DNA of 53,968 bases, taken from the NCBI GenBank assembly GCA_021793235.1, contig JAJYTD010000028.1:1-53968 (forward strand), written 5' to 3'. Below, one piece after another: positions 17,198 to 26,180 of this stretch. How positions within the stretch are numbered: the first letter of the stretch is position 1; the number at the start of each line of letters is the position of its first letter. The notes beneath the pieces were generated by a model. It was not told the origin of the DNA. It saw nothing but the letters and a program-made list of their open reading frames with translations, and ran no database searches. A program made the translations under genes and the position numbers. Origin of the DNA: Actinomycetes bacterium. GTDB lineage: Bacteria; Actinomycetota; Actinomycetes; Streptosporangiales; Streptosporangiaceae.

Positions 17198-18579
17198 TGA
17201 GCGAGAACCCGGCGGACCTCCTGCCGGAACTGTGCGTGCTCGGCGCGGCCGTGATCGGGCTGCTGATCGGGGCGTTCCTGCCACGCTCCCGGCAGTGGAT
17301 CGTCGTCGCCCTGTGCGCGAGCGGGCTGGTGGCCGGCCTTGTGGCCGCGGTGTTCGCCGCCCGCCGGGCGGACCTGATGACCTTCGGCGCGTTCATGCTC
17401 GATCCCGTCACCCACGTGACGCGGATCGTCGTCCTGGCGGCGACGTTGCTGGTCGTCCTGCTCGCCATCGGCCCGATGCGCGGTCATCGCCGGGAGAGCG
17501 AATTCTACGTGCTCCTCCTGCTGGCCGCGCTCGGCACGATAACGCTCGGCGCCGCGTCCGATCTTCTGGTGCTGATGGCCGCGTACCTGCTGGCCAGCAT
17601 CCCCGGATACGCGCTCGCTGGCTTCGGGAAGGACGCCCCAGGCACCGAGGCGGCACTCAAGTACTTCCTCATGGGCGCCTTCCTGGGCATCCTCATGCTG
17701 ACCGGCATCACCCTCCTGTACGGGCTCGGCCGCGGCACGTCCTACCAGCCGCTCCCTGCGGAACTCGGGACGGCTCCAGGCGGTGCGGTCATGGTCGGCG
17801 TGGTGCTCCTGCTCGCCGGACTGCTGTTCAAAGCGGGCGCCGCGCCGGCGCACTTCTGGATACCGGACGTCACCGAGGGCGCTCCCCCGGTGGTCGCGAC
17901 GTTCGTCACCACCGTCCCGAAGATCGGAGCCTTCGCCGCCCTCTACCGCTTCGCGACCGAAGCACTGCCGCCCACCACCGGCGACTGGCCGCTCCTCATC
18001 GCGGTCATCGCCGCCGCCACCATGACGCTGGGGAACCTCGCCGCGTTCGCGCAGGACAACGTCCGGCGGTTGCTCGCCTACTCCACCGTCAGTCAGGCGG
18101 GCTATCTGCTGGTCCCGATCGCGATGGCCGGACGCACCGACCTGGCCGAGCCCGCCCTGCTGTTCTACCTGGCCGCTTACGCCGTCACCAACATCGGCGC
18201 CTTCGCCGTGGTCATCGCCGTCGGCCGCGACGAACTGACCGCCTACAGAGCACTGATGCGGCGCTCCCGGTTCCTGGCCCTCTCCCTCGTCATCTGCCTG
18301 CTCGGCCTGGTCGGTACCCCACCCACCGCCGTGTTCGTCGGAAAGCTGCTGATGTTCGGCGCGGCGCTGGACGGTGACTACACGTGGCTGGCGGTGGTCG
18401 CCGCCGTGAACACAGTCGCCAGCGTCTTCTACTACCTGCGCTGGATCATGCCCGCCTTCGCCCGGGACACCGAACCGGTCGGGCCCCTGGACCGCACGGC
18501 CCAATGGACGGCCTACCTGGCAGCCGCCGGATCTCTCGTCCTCGGCATCGGAAGCGGCGTCGCGCTCACCATCGGCTGA
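17194..18579 (+). CDS. nuoN: NuoN-like proton-translocating antiporter subunit
   Basis: 461 residues, 13-14 helices, last gene of the operon. TEAALKYFLMGAFLGILML and FKAGAAPAHFWIPDVTEGAP (Lys kept) identify NuoN. DNVRRLLAYSTVSQAGYLL is the second half-channel. The helix-5 Glu, seen in most NuoN as ELxSLPLY, is not at its expected place (AYLLASIPGYAL). By eye this subunit has therefore lost one key acid. No nuoB, C, D, E, F, G or I follows. Confidence 0.92.
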   Translation: MMSENPADLLPELCVLGAAVIGLLIGAFLPRSRQWIVVALCASGLVAGLVAAVFAARRADLMTFGAFMLDPVTHVTRIVVLAATLLVVLLAIGPMRGHRRESEFYVLLLLAALGTITLGAASDLLVLMAAYLLASIPGYALAGFGKDAPGTEAALKYFLMGAFLGILMLTGITLLYGLGRGTSYQPLPAELGTAPGGAVMVGVVLLLAGLLFKAGAAPAHFWIPDVTEGAPPVVATFVTTVPKIGAFAALYRFATEALPPTTGDWPLLIAVIAAATMTLGNLAAFAQDNVRRLLAYSTVSQAGYLLVPIAMAGRTDLAEPALLFYLAAYAVTNIGAFAVVIAVGRDELTAYRALMRRSRFLALSLVICLLGLVGTPPTAVFVGKLLMFGAALDGDYTWLAVVAAVNTVASVFYYLRWIMPAFARDTEPVGPLDRTAQWTAYLAAAGSLVLGIGSGVALTIG

Positions 18580-18599
18580 CCGGGGCGGAGATTCGCCCG

Positions 18600-20090
18600 C
18601 TACCGGGTGGATCGTGAGCGGTCGCGTCCGAGAAGCCCGGCGATGAGGACGGCACCGAGCACCAGAAGTGCAGCGGCGATGGTGAGCGCGAGAGAGAAGC
18701 CTTCCGTCGCGGCGCGCAGTGGGCCGATCGAGTCGGCCAGGGCGTCGCTGCGGCGTGCCGCCACGGTGACCAGTACCGCCACCCCGACGGCGCCGCCCAC
18801 CTGCTGTACGGAGCTGAAGATGGCCGAGCCGAGGCCGGCGTTCTCCCCCGTGGTACCCGTGACCGCGGCGGCTGTGAGCGCAGGCAGGCTCAGGCCGCAG
18901 CCGAGGCTGGTGACGAGCATGCCCGGCAGCACACCGGCCGCATATCCATCGCCCGGCGCCACTCTCGACAGCAGAAGCAATCCGGCCGCGCTGATCAAGA
19001 ACGAGACGACGAGGGTCGGGCGCATCCCGAGTTTGATCACGGCGCGGGAGGACAGCCACATGCCCGCGAGGATTCCGGCGCCGTAGGGCAGGTAGGCGGC
19101 ACCGGCCGTGAGCGGGTCGTAGCCGAGCGCGGTCTGCAGGTGGATCATCAGCAGGAAGGCCATGGCGTAGAAGGCGGCGGAGAACAGCAGGGTCATTCCG
19201 TTGCCGACGGCGCGGGTCCGGAATGACAGGAACGACAAGGGCACCAGCGGATCGGCAGTGCGCATTTCGACGGCGAGGAACGCGGCCGCCAGGACGACGG
19301 CGATGAGCATCGGCGCGATGACGGCCACGTCGCCCCAACCCGATTCCCCGCCCTGGAGCAAACCGTAGACCAGGGCCAGGACGGCCCCGGTCCCCAGTAC
19401 CGCACCGGGGACGTCAAGACGCGCCGCGCGGGTCGCCCGGCTCTCGGCGACCAGGCGGGGAACAAGCACGCAGGCGACCACGGCCACGGGCAGATTGATC
19501 AGGAAGATCCAGCGCCACGTGGTCAGCCCGGTCAGCACACCGGAGATCACCAGGCCCAGCGTTCCCCCCAGGCCCGCGATGCCGCCCCAGATGCCGAGCG
19601 CCCTGGTGCGCTCCTCGGTCCCGGGAAACAGCAGCGTGATCAAGGACAGCGCGGCCGGGCCGGCCATGGCCGCACCCGCACCTTGGACGAACCGCCCGAC
19701 CACAAGTTGCCAGGGTTCTTGGGCGAGCCCGCAGGCCAGGCTCGCCACGCCGAAGAGCGCCACGCCGCTGAGAAAGACACGACGGCGACCCAGCAGGTCG
19801 GCCATGCGGCCGAACAGCAACAGCAGCCCACCGAAGGCGAGGAAGTATGCGTTGACGACCCAGGCCAGGCCCGCTGCGCCGAAGCCCAGATCGTCCCGGA
19901 TGCTGGGCAGGGCGACGCTCACCACGGTGTCGTCCAGGACGAGCATGAACTGCACGAAGCACAGCACGACCAGCGCCGCGCGACGCCGGCCGCGCTGCGA
20001 GGACGGGGCCGCCGCCGTTTTCACGACGGGCGTCGTGGCAGGCAGATCGGTGCCGGGCCGACGCTCTTGGCGAGGATGATCGATCGGCAT
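18600..20090 (-). CDS. DHA2-type (14-helix) MFS drug exporter
   Basis: 496 residues. VLDDTVVSVALPSIRDDLGF is motif D1 and LLFGRMADLLGRRRVF is motif A. GTLGLVISGVLTGLTTWRWI is the motif-C region of 14-helix proton-drug antiporters (EmrB/QacA group). ATG 20090 has no obvious ribosome site. It is divergent from an AraC-type regulator 85 bp away, its likely controller. Substrate not predictable. Confidence 0.9.
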   Translation of the reverse strand: MPIDHPRQERRPGTDLPATTPVVKTAAAPSSQRGRRRAALVVLCFVQFMLVLDDTVVSVALPSIRDDLGFGAAGLAWVVNAYFLAFGGLLLLFGRMADLLGRRRVFLSGVALFGVASLACGLAQEPWQLVVGRFVQGAGAAMAGPAALSLITLLFPGTEERTRALGIWGGIAGLGGTLGLVISGVLTGLTTWRWIFLINLPVAVVACVLVPRLVAESRATRAARLDVPGAVLGTGAVLALVYGLLQGGESGWGDVAVIAPMLIAVVLAAAFLAVEMRTADPLVPLSFLSFRTRAVGNGMTLLFSAAFYAMAFLLMIHLQTALGYDPLTAGAAYLPYGAGILAGMWLSSRAVIKLGMRPTLVVSFLISAAGLLLLSRVAPGDGYAAGVLPGMLVTSLGCGLSLPALTAAAVTGTTGENAGLGSAIFSSVQQVGGAVGVAVLVTVAARRSDALADSIGPLRAATEGFSLALTIAAALLVLGAVLIAGLLGRDRSRSTR

Positions 20091-20175
20091 GCGGCCACGC
20101 TAGGCAACCGCTACGGCGGCCACGATGCGCGACGAGGCCGCATGTTGTCGCGTTGAGGACATACGGTGGGGACGT

Positions 20176-20955
20176 ATGACCAACGCCGTGGTGCACGCCG
20201 CTCCGACCGGGGTGGGGGCGATCGTCGTCGGCCACTTCCCGTTGCCGTCCGGGCAGTGGTTCGACTCGCACAGCCACCCGCAGCACCAGCTGGCATGGAC
20301 GCGCCAGGGTGTGCTCGGCGTCGCCGTCGACGACGCTTACTGGGTCCTGCCACCAACCCGGGCGCTGTGGCTGCCGGCGGGAGTCATCCACCGGACCGGG
20401 GCGACCCGCGACGCGGTGCTGTGCAGCCTCTACCTCGAACCGGACCGATGCGCCCTGAACTGGACGGAACCGACGCCCGTCCGCGTGGACGGGCTCCTGG
20501 CCCATCTGATCAGCCACCTCGGCCGCCACGACCTCGCCGACGACGTCCGGCTGCGGGCCGAGGCCGTCGTGCTGGACTTGCTGCATCCTCTGCCGTCCAC
20601 CCCCATCGACGTGCCGCGTCCCACTGACGAACGCGTACGCGCCGTGACAGAGGCACTGCTCGACAACCCCGCGGATGCGCGCAGCCTCGAAGCGCACGCA
20701 CGCGCCATCGGGGTGAGCCGGCGCTCCCTGACACGGCTCTTCGTTCAAGACACCGGCATGAGCTTCGATCGCTGGCGCACCCACATGCGGATGCAGGCCG
20801 CACTCGCTCTCCTCGCCGAAGGCCAGCCCGTCTCCCAGGCCGCACACGCCGTGGGGTACGCGACACCGAGCGCGTTCCTCGCCGCCTTCCGCCGCACCGT
20901 CGGCACCTCCCCCGGGCGCTACCTCACCGGCAACGCCGAAAGCGGGGATGACTGA
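20176..20955 (+). CDS. AraC-family regulator with N-terminal cupin domain
   Basis: 259 residues. An N-terminal cupin (HSHPQHQLAWTRQGVLGVAV, ALWLPAGVIHRTGATRD) is followed by the two-helix-turn-helix AraC domain (SLEAHARAIGVSRRSLTRLF, PVSQAAHAVGYATPSAFLAA, FRRTVGTSPGRYL). This layout is that of the NimR-like group, which often governs a divergent exporter, as here. ATG 20176 is preferred over an upstream in-frame ATG because cupin homology begins just after it. Confidence 0.9.
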   Translation: MTNAVVHAAPTGVGAIVVGHFPLPSGQWFDSHSHPQHQLAWTRQGVLGVAVDDAYWVLPPTRALWLPAGVIHRTGATRDAVLCSLYLEPDRCALNWTEPTPVRVDGLLAHLISHLGRHDLADDVRLRAEAVVLDLLHPLPSTPIDVPRPTDERVRAVTEALLDNPADARSLEAHARAIGVSRRSLTRLFVQDTGMSFDRWRTHMRMQAALALLAEGQPVSQAAHAVGYATPSAFLAAFRRTVGTSPGRYLTGNAESGDD

Positions 20956-21049
20956 CGAGCGATGACCGGCCGGTTGAGGTGCTATCGAACCCCGCCCTGT
21001 TGCAAGGCTCAGATCGGGAATGACCCACGCGGCCACCCAAAGCGACTTC

Positions 21050-21068
21050 TTACTATCTGTGATAGTAG
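21050..21068. promoter_or_regulatory. BlaI-type operator upstream of the CPVC membrane protein
   Basis: TTACTATCTGTGATAGTAG: TACTA-N7-TAGTA, with pairing extended to TACTAT/ATAGTA. It lies 25 bp before the start. Confidence 0.85.
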
Positions 21069-21093
21069 ATACAGAGAAGGCGGGAGGTGTTTG

Positions 21094-21558
21094 ATGCGGA
21101 GCTGGACTCGGCGGCAGTGGGGCGTCGCCCTTCTCGGGGCCGCGCTCACGGTCCTGTTGATCGGGATTCCCACCGGGGTCGTCCCGACCGATCTCTATTC
21201 ACGGATGACTCCCGTGCTGTGGTGGAACTACCCCGTGCTGGCGGTGACCGCCGTGCTGGAGGGCCTGCTCCTGGCGACGTATGTGGCGCCGATACGTCCG
21301 GCGGCGAATCAGGGCAGCAAAGCGTTCGCCGGCGGCCTGGTATCCCTGTTCGCGGTCGGATGCCCCGTGTGCAACAAGCTCGTCGTTCTCGCGATCGGGT
21401 TCGGCGGCGCACTCTCCTACTTCGCCCCGGTCCAGCCGCTGCTCGCGGTGGCCTCGCTTCTGCTGCTGGGAGAGGCGCTTCGTCGCCGACTGCGGGCGCT
21501 GCGGGAGTGTCGCCTGCCCTCGCCGCGTACGGACTCCGTTGTTCCGTTGAAGGACTGA
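21094..21558 (+). CDS. Small membrane protein with an intramembrane CPVC motif
   Basis: 154 residues with four predicted helices. The notable feature is SLFAVGCPVCNKLVVLAIGF, a CxxC flanked by hydrophobic residues, as in membrane thiol-disulfide proteins. I do not recognise a named family. ATG 21094 follows GGGAGG. A BlaI-type operator lies 25 bp upstream, so it shares control with CcdA. A role in envelope thiol redox or metal handling is a guess from the CxxC and the regulon. Confidence 0.7.
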   Translation: MRSWTRRQWGVALLGAALTVLLIGIPTGVVPTDLYSRMTPVLWWNYPVLAVTAVLEGLLLATYVAPIRPAANQGSKAFAGGLVSLFAVGCPVCNKLVVLAIGFGGALSYFAPVQPLLAVASLLLLGEALRRRLRALRECRLPSPRTDSVVPLKD

Positions 21559-21599
21559 CCTCGACGGCGACACCTGGCCACGGGAGGGGATGCAATCGG

Positions 21600-22454
21600 T
21601 CAGCGCCGGGCTGTGACCAGCCAGGCGGCGGAGCCGAAGAACACTCCGTCCGGCGCCTGGAACGGCTTGACGGCCTCACTCAGCTCGTCGAGCACCTTCG
21701 CGAGCGTGGCGTCGTCCATGGCGGCGATGCTGGACGCAGCCGCCGGGTGGTCGCGGAAGAAGCGCACGACGTCCGGCACATCCGAGCCGAGCCGGAGTGA
21801 TTCGCGCACCGGCTGGATCTCGATGCCGGTGCAACCGGCCTCGGTGAGCAGGTCGCGGATCCGGGCGGGGTCGGCGAGCGAGAACGGCCCGGGGGCTTCC
21901 GGTCCGCCGATGTCCGGCACGGGGACGTGGGAGGCGAGAACGCTGAACGGGACGATGATGTGCTCGTTCTGCATCACCTCCTGCCAGCAGAGGAAGGCCA
22001 GTCGGCCGCCGGGACGGAGCGATCGCGAGATGTTCTCGAAGGCCTCTTGAGGGCTATCGAAGAACATCACGCCGAGACGGCTCAGCACGACGTCGTAGTG
22101 ACCGTCTGCAAGGCGCGAGCCTCCGGCGTCGGCCTCCTGAAAGCGAAGATTGGTGAGGCCTTCCTCTTCGGCTCGTATGCGGGCCCGGGCGAGCATCGGG
22201 GCCGAGATGTCGATGCCCAGGACCTCACCCTGCTGAGCTTGGCGCGCGGCGATCCGGCTCGTCTCACCGCAGCCGCAGCCGACGTCGAGGATCTTGTCCG
22301 TCGAGGAGATCCCGGCCGCGCTCATGAGCCGGGAGGTCAGTGACGCCAGCATCCGGTCGTGGCGATCCTCGTGCTGGACCCAGTGCCGCCCGGCCGTGCC
22401 ATCCCAGTTGTTCTCATTCTCCATACCGGGCGACCCGGAAGATGCTGCGACCAT
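21600..22454 (-). CDS. Class I SAM-dependent methyltransferase
   Basis: 284 residues. ILDVGCGCGETSRIAARQAQ is motif I of the Rossmann fold. VLGIDISAPMLARAR follows, then DVVLSRLGVMFFDSPQEAF and SLRPGGRLAFLCWQEVM (motif III region). It resembles ubiquinone/menaquinone-type or small-molecule methyltransferases; the substrate is unknown. ATG 22454 follows AAGGAGG. A double BlaI-type operator lies just upstream. Confidence 0.9.
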   Translation of the reverse strand: MVAASSGSPGMENENNWDGTAGRHWVQHEDRHDRMLASLTSRLMSAAGISSTDKILDVGCGCGETSRIAARQAQQGEVLGIDISAPMLARARIRAEEEGLTNLRFQEADAGGSRLADGHYDVVLSRLGVMFFDSPQEAFENISRSLRPGGRLAFLCWQEVMQNEHIIVPFSVLASHVPVPDIGGPEAPGPFSLADPARIRDLLTEAGCTGIEIQPVRESLRLGSDVPDVVRFFRDHPAAASSIAAMDDATLAKVLDELSEAVKPFQAPDGVFFGSAAWLVTARR

Positions 22455-22470
22455 CGTTCCTCCTTCGGGC

Positions 22471-22514
22471 GTATCTACTACAGCTCCATAGTACTACGGG
22501 TGCATAGTAGATAC
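22471..22514. promoter_or_regulatory. Compound BlaI-type operator upstream of a methyltransferase
   Basis: Two TACTA/TAGTA pairs with 8-bp spacers overlap at 22476-22509. The whole block is bounded by perfect 10-bp inverted repeats, GTATCTACTA (22471-22480) and TAGTAGATAC (22505-22514). This would allow two dimers side by side. Confidence 0.75.
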
Positions 22515-22653
22515 TTCTCCCATGAGTGCAGATCACGAACCTCGACGGACCCCCATACGTAGAACTACGAAGCGGGCATGCGGATGAGCGAGGCGATCAC
22601 CTGTGCTCCCACTAGGACTGTCTTGCCTGACCAGGCACGGTAGCGACAATTTT

Positions 22654-22672
22654 CTACTATGGTTCTTAGTAT
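22654..22672. promoter_or_regulatory. BlaI-type operator upstream of the VanW gene
   Basis: CTACTATGGTTCTTAGTAT: TACTA-N7-TAGTA, about 40 bp before the start. Confidence 0.82.
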
Positions 22673-22712
22673 TCAACTCTCCGCGTGAGTCGCACCCAGA
22701 AGAGAGGTGACA

Positions 22713-24461
22713 GTGCAGACCATCCGACCGCCCTCCACGGGCCCGGGGAAGGCGCCCGGTTCCCGGATCGTCTTGGCTGTCCGGAGCCGACCCCGGCGAG
22801 CACTGGTCCTCGCGCTGGTCGCCGCGGTCATGGCCATGACCCTCGGCTATGGCGCTGCCGCAGCATATGTCGGAAGAGAGGTGCCACGGGGGACGCAGGT
22901 TCTGGGAGTCGACATCGGCGGGCTCAGCGAGAGTTCTGCCGTGGAGCGGCTCAACCGGAAACTCGGCCCGCGTGCCTCGCAGCCGCTCCACATCCGAGTG
23001 CGGGGCCATGAGGTGGCGCTCGATCCTGCGGAGGCCGGGCTGTCCCTGGATGCGCGCGCGACCGTCGAGTCGGCCATGCAAGGCCGGTTCGGGCTCACAT
23101 CCGTCCTCTCCGCCGTCTTCGGCGGACGGGAGATCACTCCCCGGATCCGTATGGACGAGTCTCGGTTCAACGCCGCCCTGGGCGAGGTCAACAAGCAGAT
23201 CGGCACGCCGGCGCGTGAGGGCTTGGTGAAGTTCCGCGGCACCACACCCGAGCCCGTTCTTCCGCGAGCCGGTGTCGGGCTGGACGCACGGACCGCCGCA
23301 GCGCCGATCCGAGCCGCCTTCCTGTCCGCGCTGGAGGGCGAGCCGAAGACTCCGGAGTTGCAGACGGGCCCCTTGCGCCCGAAGGCCGATGCCAACGCGA
23401 TCCGGCAGGCCGCTGCGGGACCGGCGCGGGTCGCCGTGTCGGAGCCGATTACCCTCGCCGCCGAGGGCAAACGGATCACGGTGGAGCCACAGGATTTCGC
23501 CCCGTACCTGACCTTCGCACCGGATGACGCAGGTAAGGTGCGGCCGCGAATCGACGGCTCGGAGCTGGCGGACGCACTTTCGTCGCGGTTGGGCACGGTC
23601 GAGCGTCCCGCGCGGGATGCGACGTACAAGGTCAAGTCCGGCAAGCTTCGCCTGGTGCCCTCCGAGGCGGGCAGAGAGGTCGACGTACCAGCGCTCGGCG
23701 ATGCGGTCGCCGGGGCCGTCCTGCGGACGGAGGAGCGTGAGGCGAACGTCCCGATGACCCGCGACAAACCCCGGGTCACCACCGATGAGGCCCGCAAGCT
23801 GGGCATCCGCGAAAAGATCAGTTCCTTCACCACGCGCCACGCCTGCTGCGCCCCGCGGGTCACCAACATCCACACCATCGCCGACATCCTGGACGGCTAC
23901 ATCGTGAAGCCCGGGGAGACCTTCTCCCTCAACGGGGTCGTCGGCAAACGCGACAGGGCACGGGGCTTCGTCCCTGCGCCGATGATCCTCAACGGGCGGT
24001 ACGTGGACAGCGTCGGAGGCGGGATCTCCCAGTTCGCGACCACGATGTTCAACGCCGTCTTTTTCGGGGGCCTGGAGGACGTTCAGCACATGCCCCACTC
24101 GTATTACATCTCGCGCTATCCCGCGGGACGCGAGTCGACGGTGTCCTTCCCGCAGCCCGATTTCCGCTGGCGCAACGACTCCTCCTACGGCGTGCTCGTC
24201 GACACCGCCTACACCGACACGTCCCTCACCGTGAGCTTCTGGAGCACCAAGCGCTACGACATCGAGTCGAAGAGTTCCGAGCGGTACGCGATCAAGGGCT
24301 TCGAGAGCAAGACCGACTCGGGGCCGAAGTGCATCCCGATGCCGGGGGCCGAGGGATTCCAGATCGACGTCTGGCGGATCTTCAAGCAGGACGGGAAGAT
24401 CGTGCGCCGCCAGAAGTTCCATACGACCTACGCCGCCGAGCCACGCATCACATGCCGTTAG
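22713..24461 (+). CDS. VanW-family peptidoglycan-associated protein
   Basis: About 582 residues. One N-terminal helix (LALVAAVMAMTLGYGAAAAY) anchors an extracytoplasmic part with two peptidoglycan-binding-4-like repeats (EVALDPAEAGLSLDARAT near 105; a second near 200-320). The VanW domain lies at about 370-520 (FTTRHACCAPRVTNIHTIAD, PGETFSLNGVVGKRDRARGF, GGGISQFATTMFNAVFFGGL). VanW was named from vancomycin-resistance clusters but has no firm biochemical role. GTG 22713 is spaced well from AGAGAGG; GTG 22707 is an alternative. A BlaI-type operator upstream fits cell-wall stress control. Confidence 0.88.
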   Translation: MQTIRPPSTGPGKAPGSRIVLAVRSRPRRALVLALVAAVMAMTLGYGAAAAYVGREVPRGTQVLGVDIGGLSESSAVERLNRKLGPRASQPLHIRVRGHEVALDPAEAGLSLDARATVESAMQGRFGLTSVLSAVFGGREITPRIRMDESRFNAALGEVNKQIGTPAREGLVKFRGTTPEPVLPRAGVGLDARTAAAPIRAAFLSALEGEPKTPELQTGPLRPKADANAIRQAAAGPARVAVSEPITLAAEGKRITVEPQDFAPYLTFAPDDAGKVRPRIDGSELADALSSRLGTVERPARDATYKVKSGKLRLVPSEAGREVDVPALGDAVAGAVLRTEEREANVPMTRDKPRVTTDEARKLGIREKISSFTTRHACCAPRVTNIHTIADILDGYIVKPGETFSLNGVVGKRDRARGFVPAPMILNGRYVDSVGGGISQFATTMFNAVFFGGLEDVQHMPHSYYISRYPAGRESTVSFPQPDFRWRNDSSYGVLVDTAYTDTSLTVSFWSTKRYDIESKSSERYAIKGFESKTDSGPKCIPMPGAEGFQIDVWRIFKQDGKIVRRQKFHTTYAAEPRITCR

Positions 24462-24604
24462 CGATCATCGCTGATGCACGCCGTTGAGGGGCCGTCGTCG
24501 TCGGCTGGAAGCCGTTCCCAGCCGGGCCGCTGAAGGCCCGGGACGTCCCCGTTCCCACCCACGGCCGACTCTCCGGCAGAATGTGGGCAGGACGGAGGTG
24601 CCGT

Positions 24605-24985
24605 GTGGCCGGATTGAGCGGATCGCTCGAACGTTCCATCATGGACGTGCTCTGGGAGGCCCCCAGCCCGCTACGCGTTCGTGAGCTTCTGGCAAAGCTG
24701 AACGAGAACGCCGACAAGGCGCTGGCCTACAACACCGTCCAGACCGTGGCCGAACGGCTGGCGCAGAAGGGGCTGCTGCAGCGTACGCAGGACGGGCTGG
24801 CCTTCCGCTACGCCCCCACCCGTGCGCGGGAAGAGTATGCGGTCGAGTTGATGCTCGACGCTCTCACCGAGTCTCCCGACCACGGGAGCATCCTCGCGAG
24901 GTTCGCCGAGAGCGTCCCTCCGGAAGACGCCCGCCACCTGCTGGACGCGCTGCGCCGGCGGACGTCCGACGGCCAAGAGGCGTGA
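24605..24985 (+). CDS. BlaI/MecI-family repressor (pair 2)
   Basis: 126 residues. LSGSLERSIMDVLWEAPSPL and LAYNTVQTVAERLAQKGLL are the winged-helix elements. GTG 24605 follows GGAGG. The M56 partner starts 4 bp after its stop. Unlike the other pairs, no TACTA/TAGTA box is visible in its own leader (24462-24604), so it may not repress itself, or may do so through another site. Recognition-helix residues differ from pair 1 (NTVQTVAERL versus TTVLTVMSRL), a possible basis for different operator preference. Confidence 0.93.
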   Translation: MAGLSGSLERSIMDVLWEAPSPLRVRELLAKLNENADKALAYNTVQTVAERLAQKGLLQRTQDGLAFRYAPTRAREEYAVELMLDALTESPDHGSILARFAESVPPEDARHLLDALRRRTSDGQEA

Positions 24986-24989
24986 CGGC

Positions 24990-25925
24990 GTGATCTACCT
25001 GGTGATCGGTCTGATCTGCACGGCGGTCCTGCTGGGCTGCCTGGCGGGGCCCGCCCTCGATCGGCTTCGGCGTCCCGGCGCGCACCCGGGGATCGTCGTC
25101 GCCTGCTGGACCGCGGCCCTCACCGGCACATTCATCGCCGGCGTCGGGATCATCGCGGCGGCGTTGCTGTCGCCCCCGGCGCCCGGACACGGCTTCCTGG
25201 AGTGGCTGCGCGACTGCCTGCCCCATCACGGGGATTCGGCGATCATCATGGCGGCGGCCGCCAGCCTGGTGGTGCTCACGGCCTGCTGTTCGCGGCTCGC
25301 CCGCAGCCTGCCCCGGCTCGGCCGTGCGGTACGTCAACGCCGTCGGCACCGGGAGATGCTGCGGCTCGTCGCCAAGGAGCACGGTCAGCACGAGGACGTC
25401 CTCGTGCTCGACCATCCCGTCCCGGTCGCGTACTCGCTGCCAGCGAGGCGTCGCACGATCGTCGTCAGCACCGGCGCGCAGGACGCTCTCACCCCCGACG
25501 AGTTCGGCGCGGTTCTGGTCCACGAGCGAGCCCACCTGCGCCAGCGGCATCACACACTGCTGCTCATGCTCGACCTGGCCCACGCCCTGCTGCCCTGGCT
25601 GCCCACGGTCCGCCGGGCCAAGCAGAACCTTCCGCTGCTGCTGGAGATGGCCGCCGACGATGCCGCGGCACGGGCATGTGGACGGCGCACGCTCGTCGAT
25701 GCCCTGTGCAGGCTCGCGGCGACGCCGGGCGTGGCGGGCGCCCTCGGCGCCGCCGGATCCTCGACCGGCGCGCTGGCGGAACGGGTCCTGCGGCTCCAGT
25801 CCGCCGAGTCGGCGAAGCCGCGCCGGGCGGTCCGGATGGCGGCCTCCGCCTTCGTGGCCGCCGCCGTCGCCACTCCCCTGATGGTGGTCGCCGCGACCAT
25901 CGTGGAGCTGTCCGACATCTGCTGA
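24990..25925 (+). CDS. M56 (BlaR1/MecR1-type) membrane metalloprotease (pair 2)
   Basis: 311 residues, helices at the N-terminus and C-terminus. VLVHERAHLRQRHH is the HExxH site and LEMAADDAAARACG supplies the third ligand. There is no sensor domain beyond the membrane helices. GTG 24990. Expected to cleave or trigger loss of BlaI-2. Confidence 0.9.
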   Translation: MIYLVIGLICTAVLLGCLAGPALDRLRRPGAHPGIVVACWTAALTGTFIAGVGIIAAALLSPPAPGHGFLEWLRDCLPHHGDSAIIMAAAASLVVLTACCSRLARSLPRLGRAVRQRRRHREMLRLVAKEHGQHEDVLVLDHPVPVAYSLPARRRTIVVSTGAQDALTPDEFGAVLVHERAHLRQRHHTLLLMLDLAHALLPWLPTVRRAKQNLPLLLEMAADDAAARACGRRTLVDALCRLAATPGVAGALGAAGSSTGALAERVLRLQSAESAKPRRAVRMAASAFVAAAVATPLMVVAATIVELSDIC

Positions 25926-25981
25926 GACCGTTGAGGCGGTTTGTCGCAATCGGCCACTTGGGTGGCGAATGAGGCCGCTAT

Positions 25982-26000
25982 CTCCTACGCTCCGTAGGAG
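25982..26000. promoter_or_regulatory. BlaI-type operator (CTCCTAC variant) upstream of a riboswitch-NlpC/P60 unit
   Basis: CTCCTACGCTCCGTAGGAG: perfect 7-bp arms, about 62 bp before the c-di-AMP riboswitch. Confidence 0.85.
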
Positions 26001-26061
26001 CCATTGCGAGGCGTCCCCGCCGGGGACAGCGATGGCCACGCCGAATCCAGCGGACCACGCC

Positions 26062-26163
26062 GTCCGAGGGAGCCGGGGAACCGTTCTCCACTGGGGTGAA
26101 TCCGTTCTCCGCGAGCGGTAGGGCAACTCCGGCCCGAACCCGGCAGCTCACCCGGTAGGCGGC
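26062..26163 (+). ncRNA. c-di-AMP riboswitch upstream of the NlpC/P60 gene
   Basis: Ordered blocks GGGAGCCGGGGAACC, ACTGGGGTGAATCC, GCGGTAGGGCAACTCC, GGCCCGAACCCGGCAGCTCA and CCGGTAGGCGG match the actinobacterial ydaO/yuaA aptamer. The gene starts 17 nt after it. Ends are approximate. Confidence 0.92.
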
Positions 26164-26180
26164 ACAGGAGAGGACACCGC

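Noticed and set aside
16786-19338. 850-residue minus-strand open frame through nuoM, nuoN and the MFS gene
   Set aside because: Runs antisense through three recognised families and is low-complexity; a product of GC-rich codon bias.
22533-24422. 629-residue minus-strand open frame opposite the VanW gene
   Set aside because: The plus-strand product has signal anchor, repeats and VanW motifs; the reverse frame has none.
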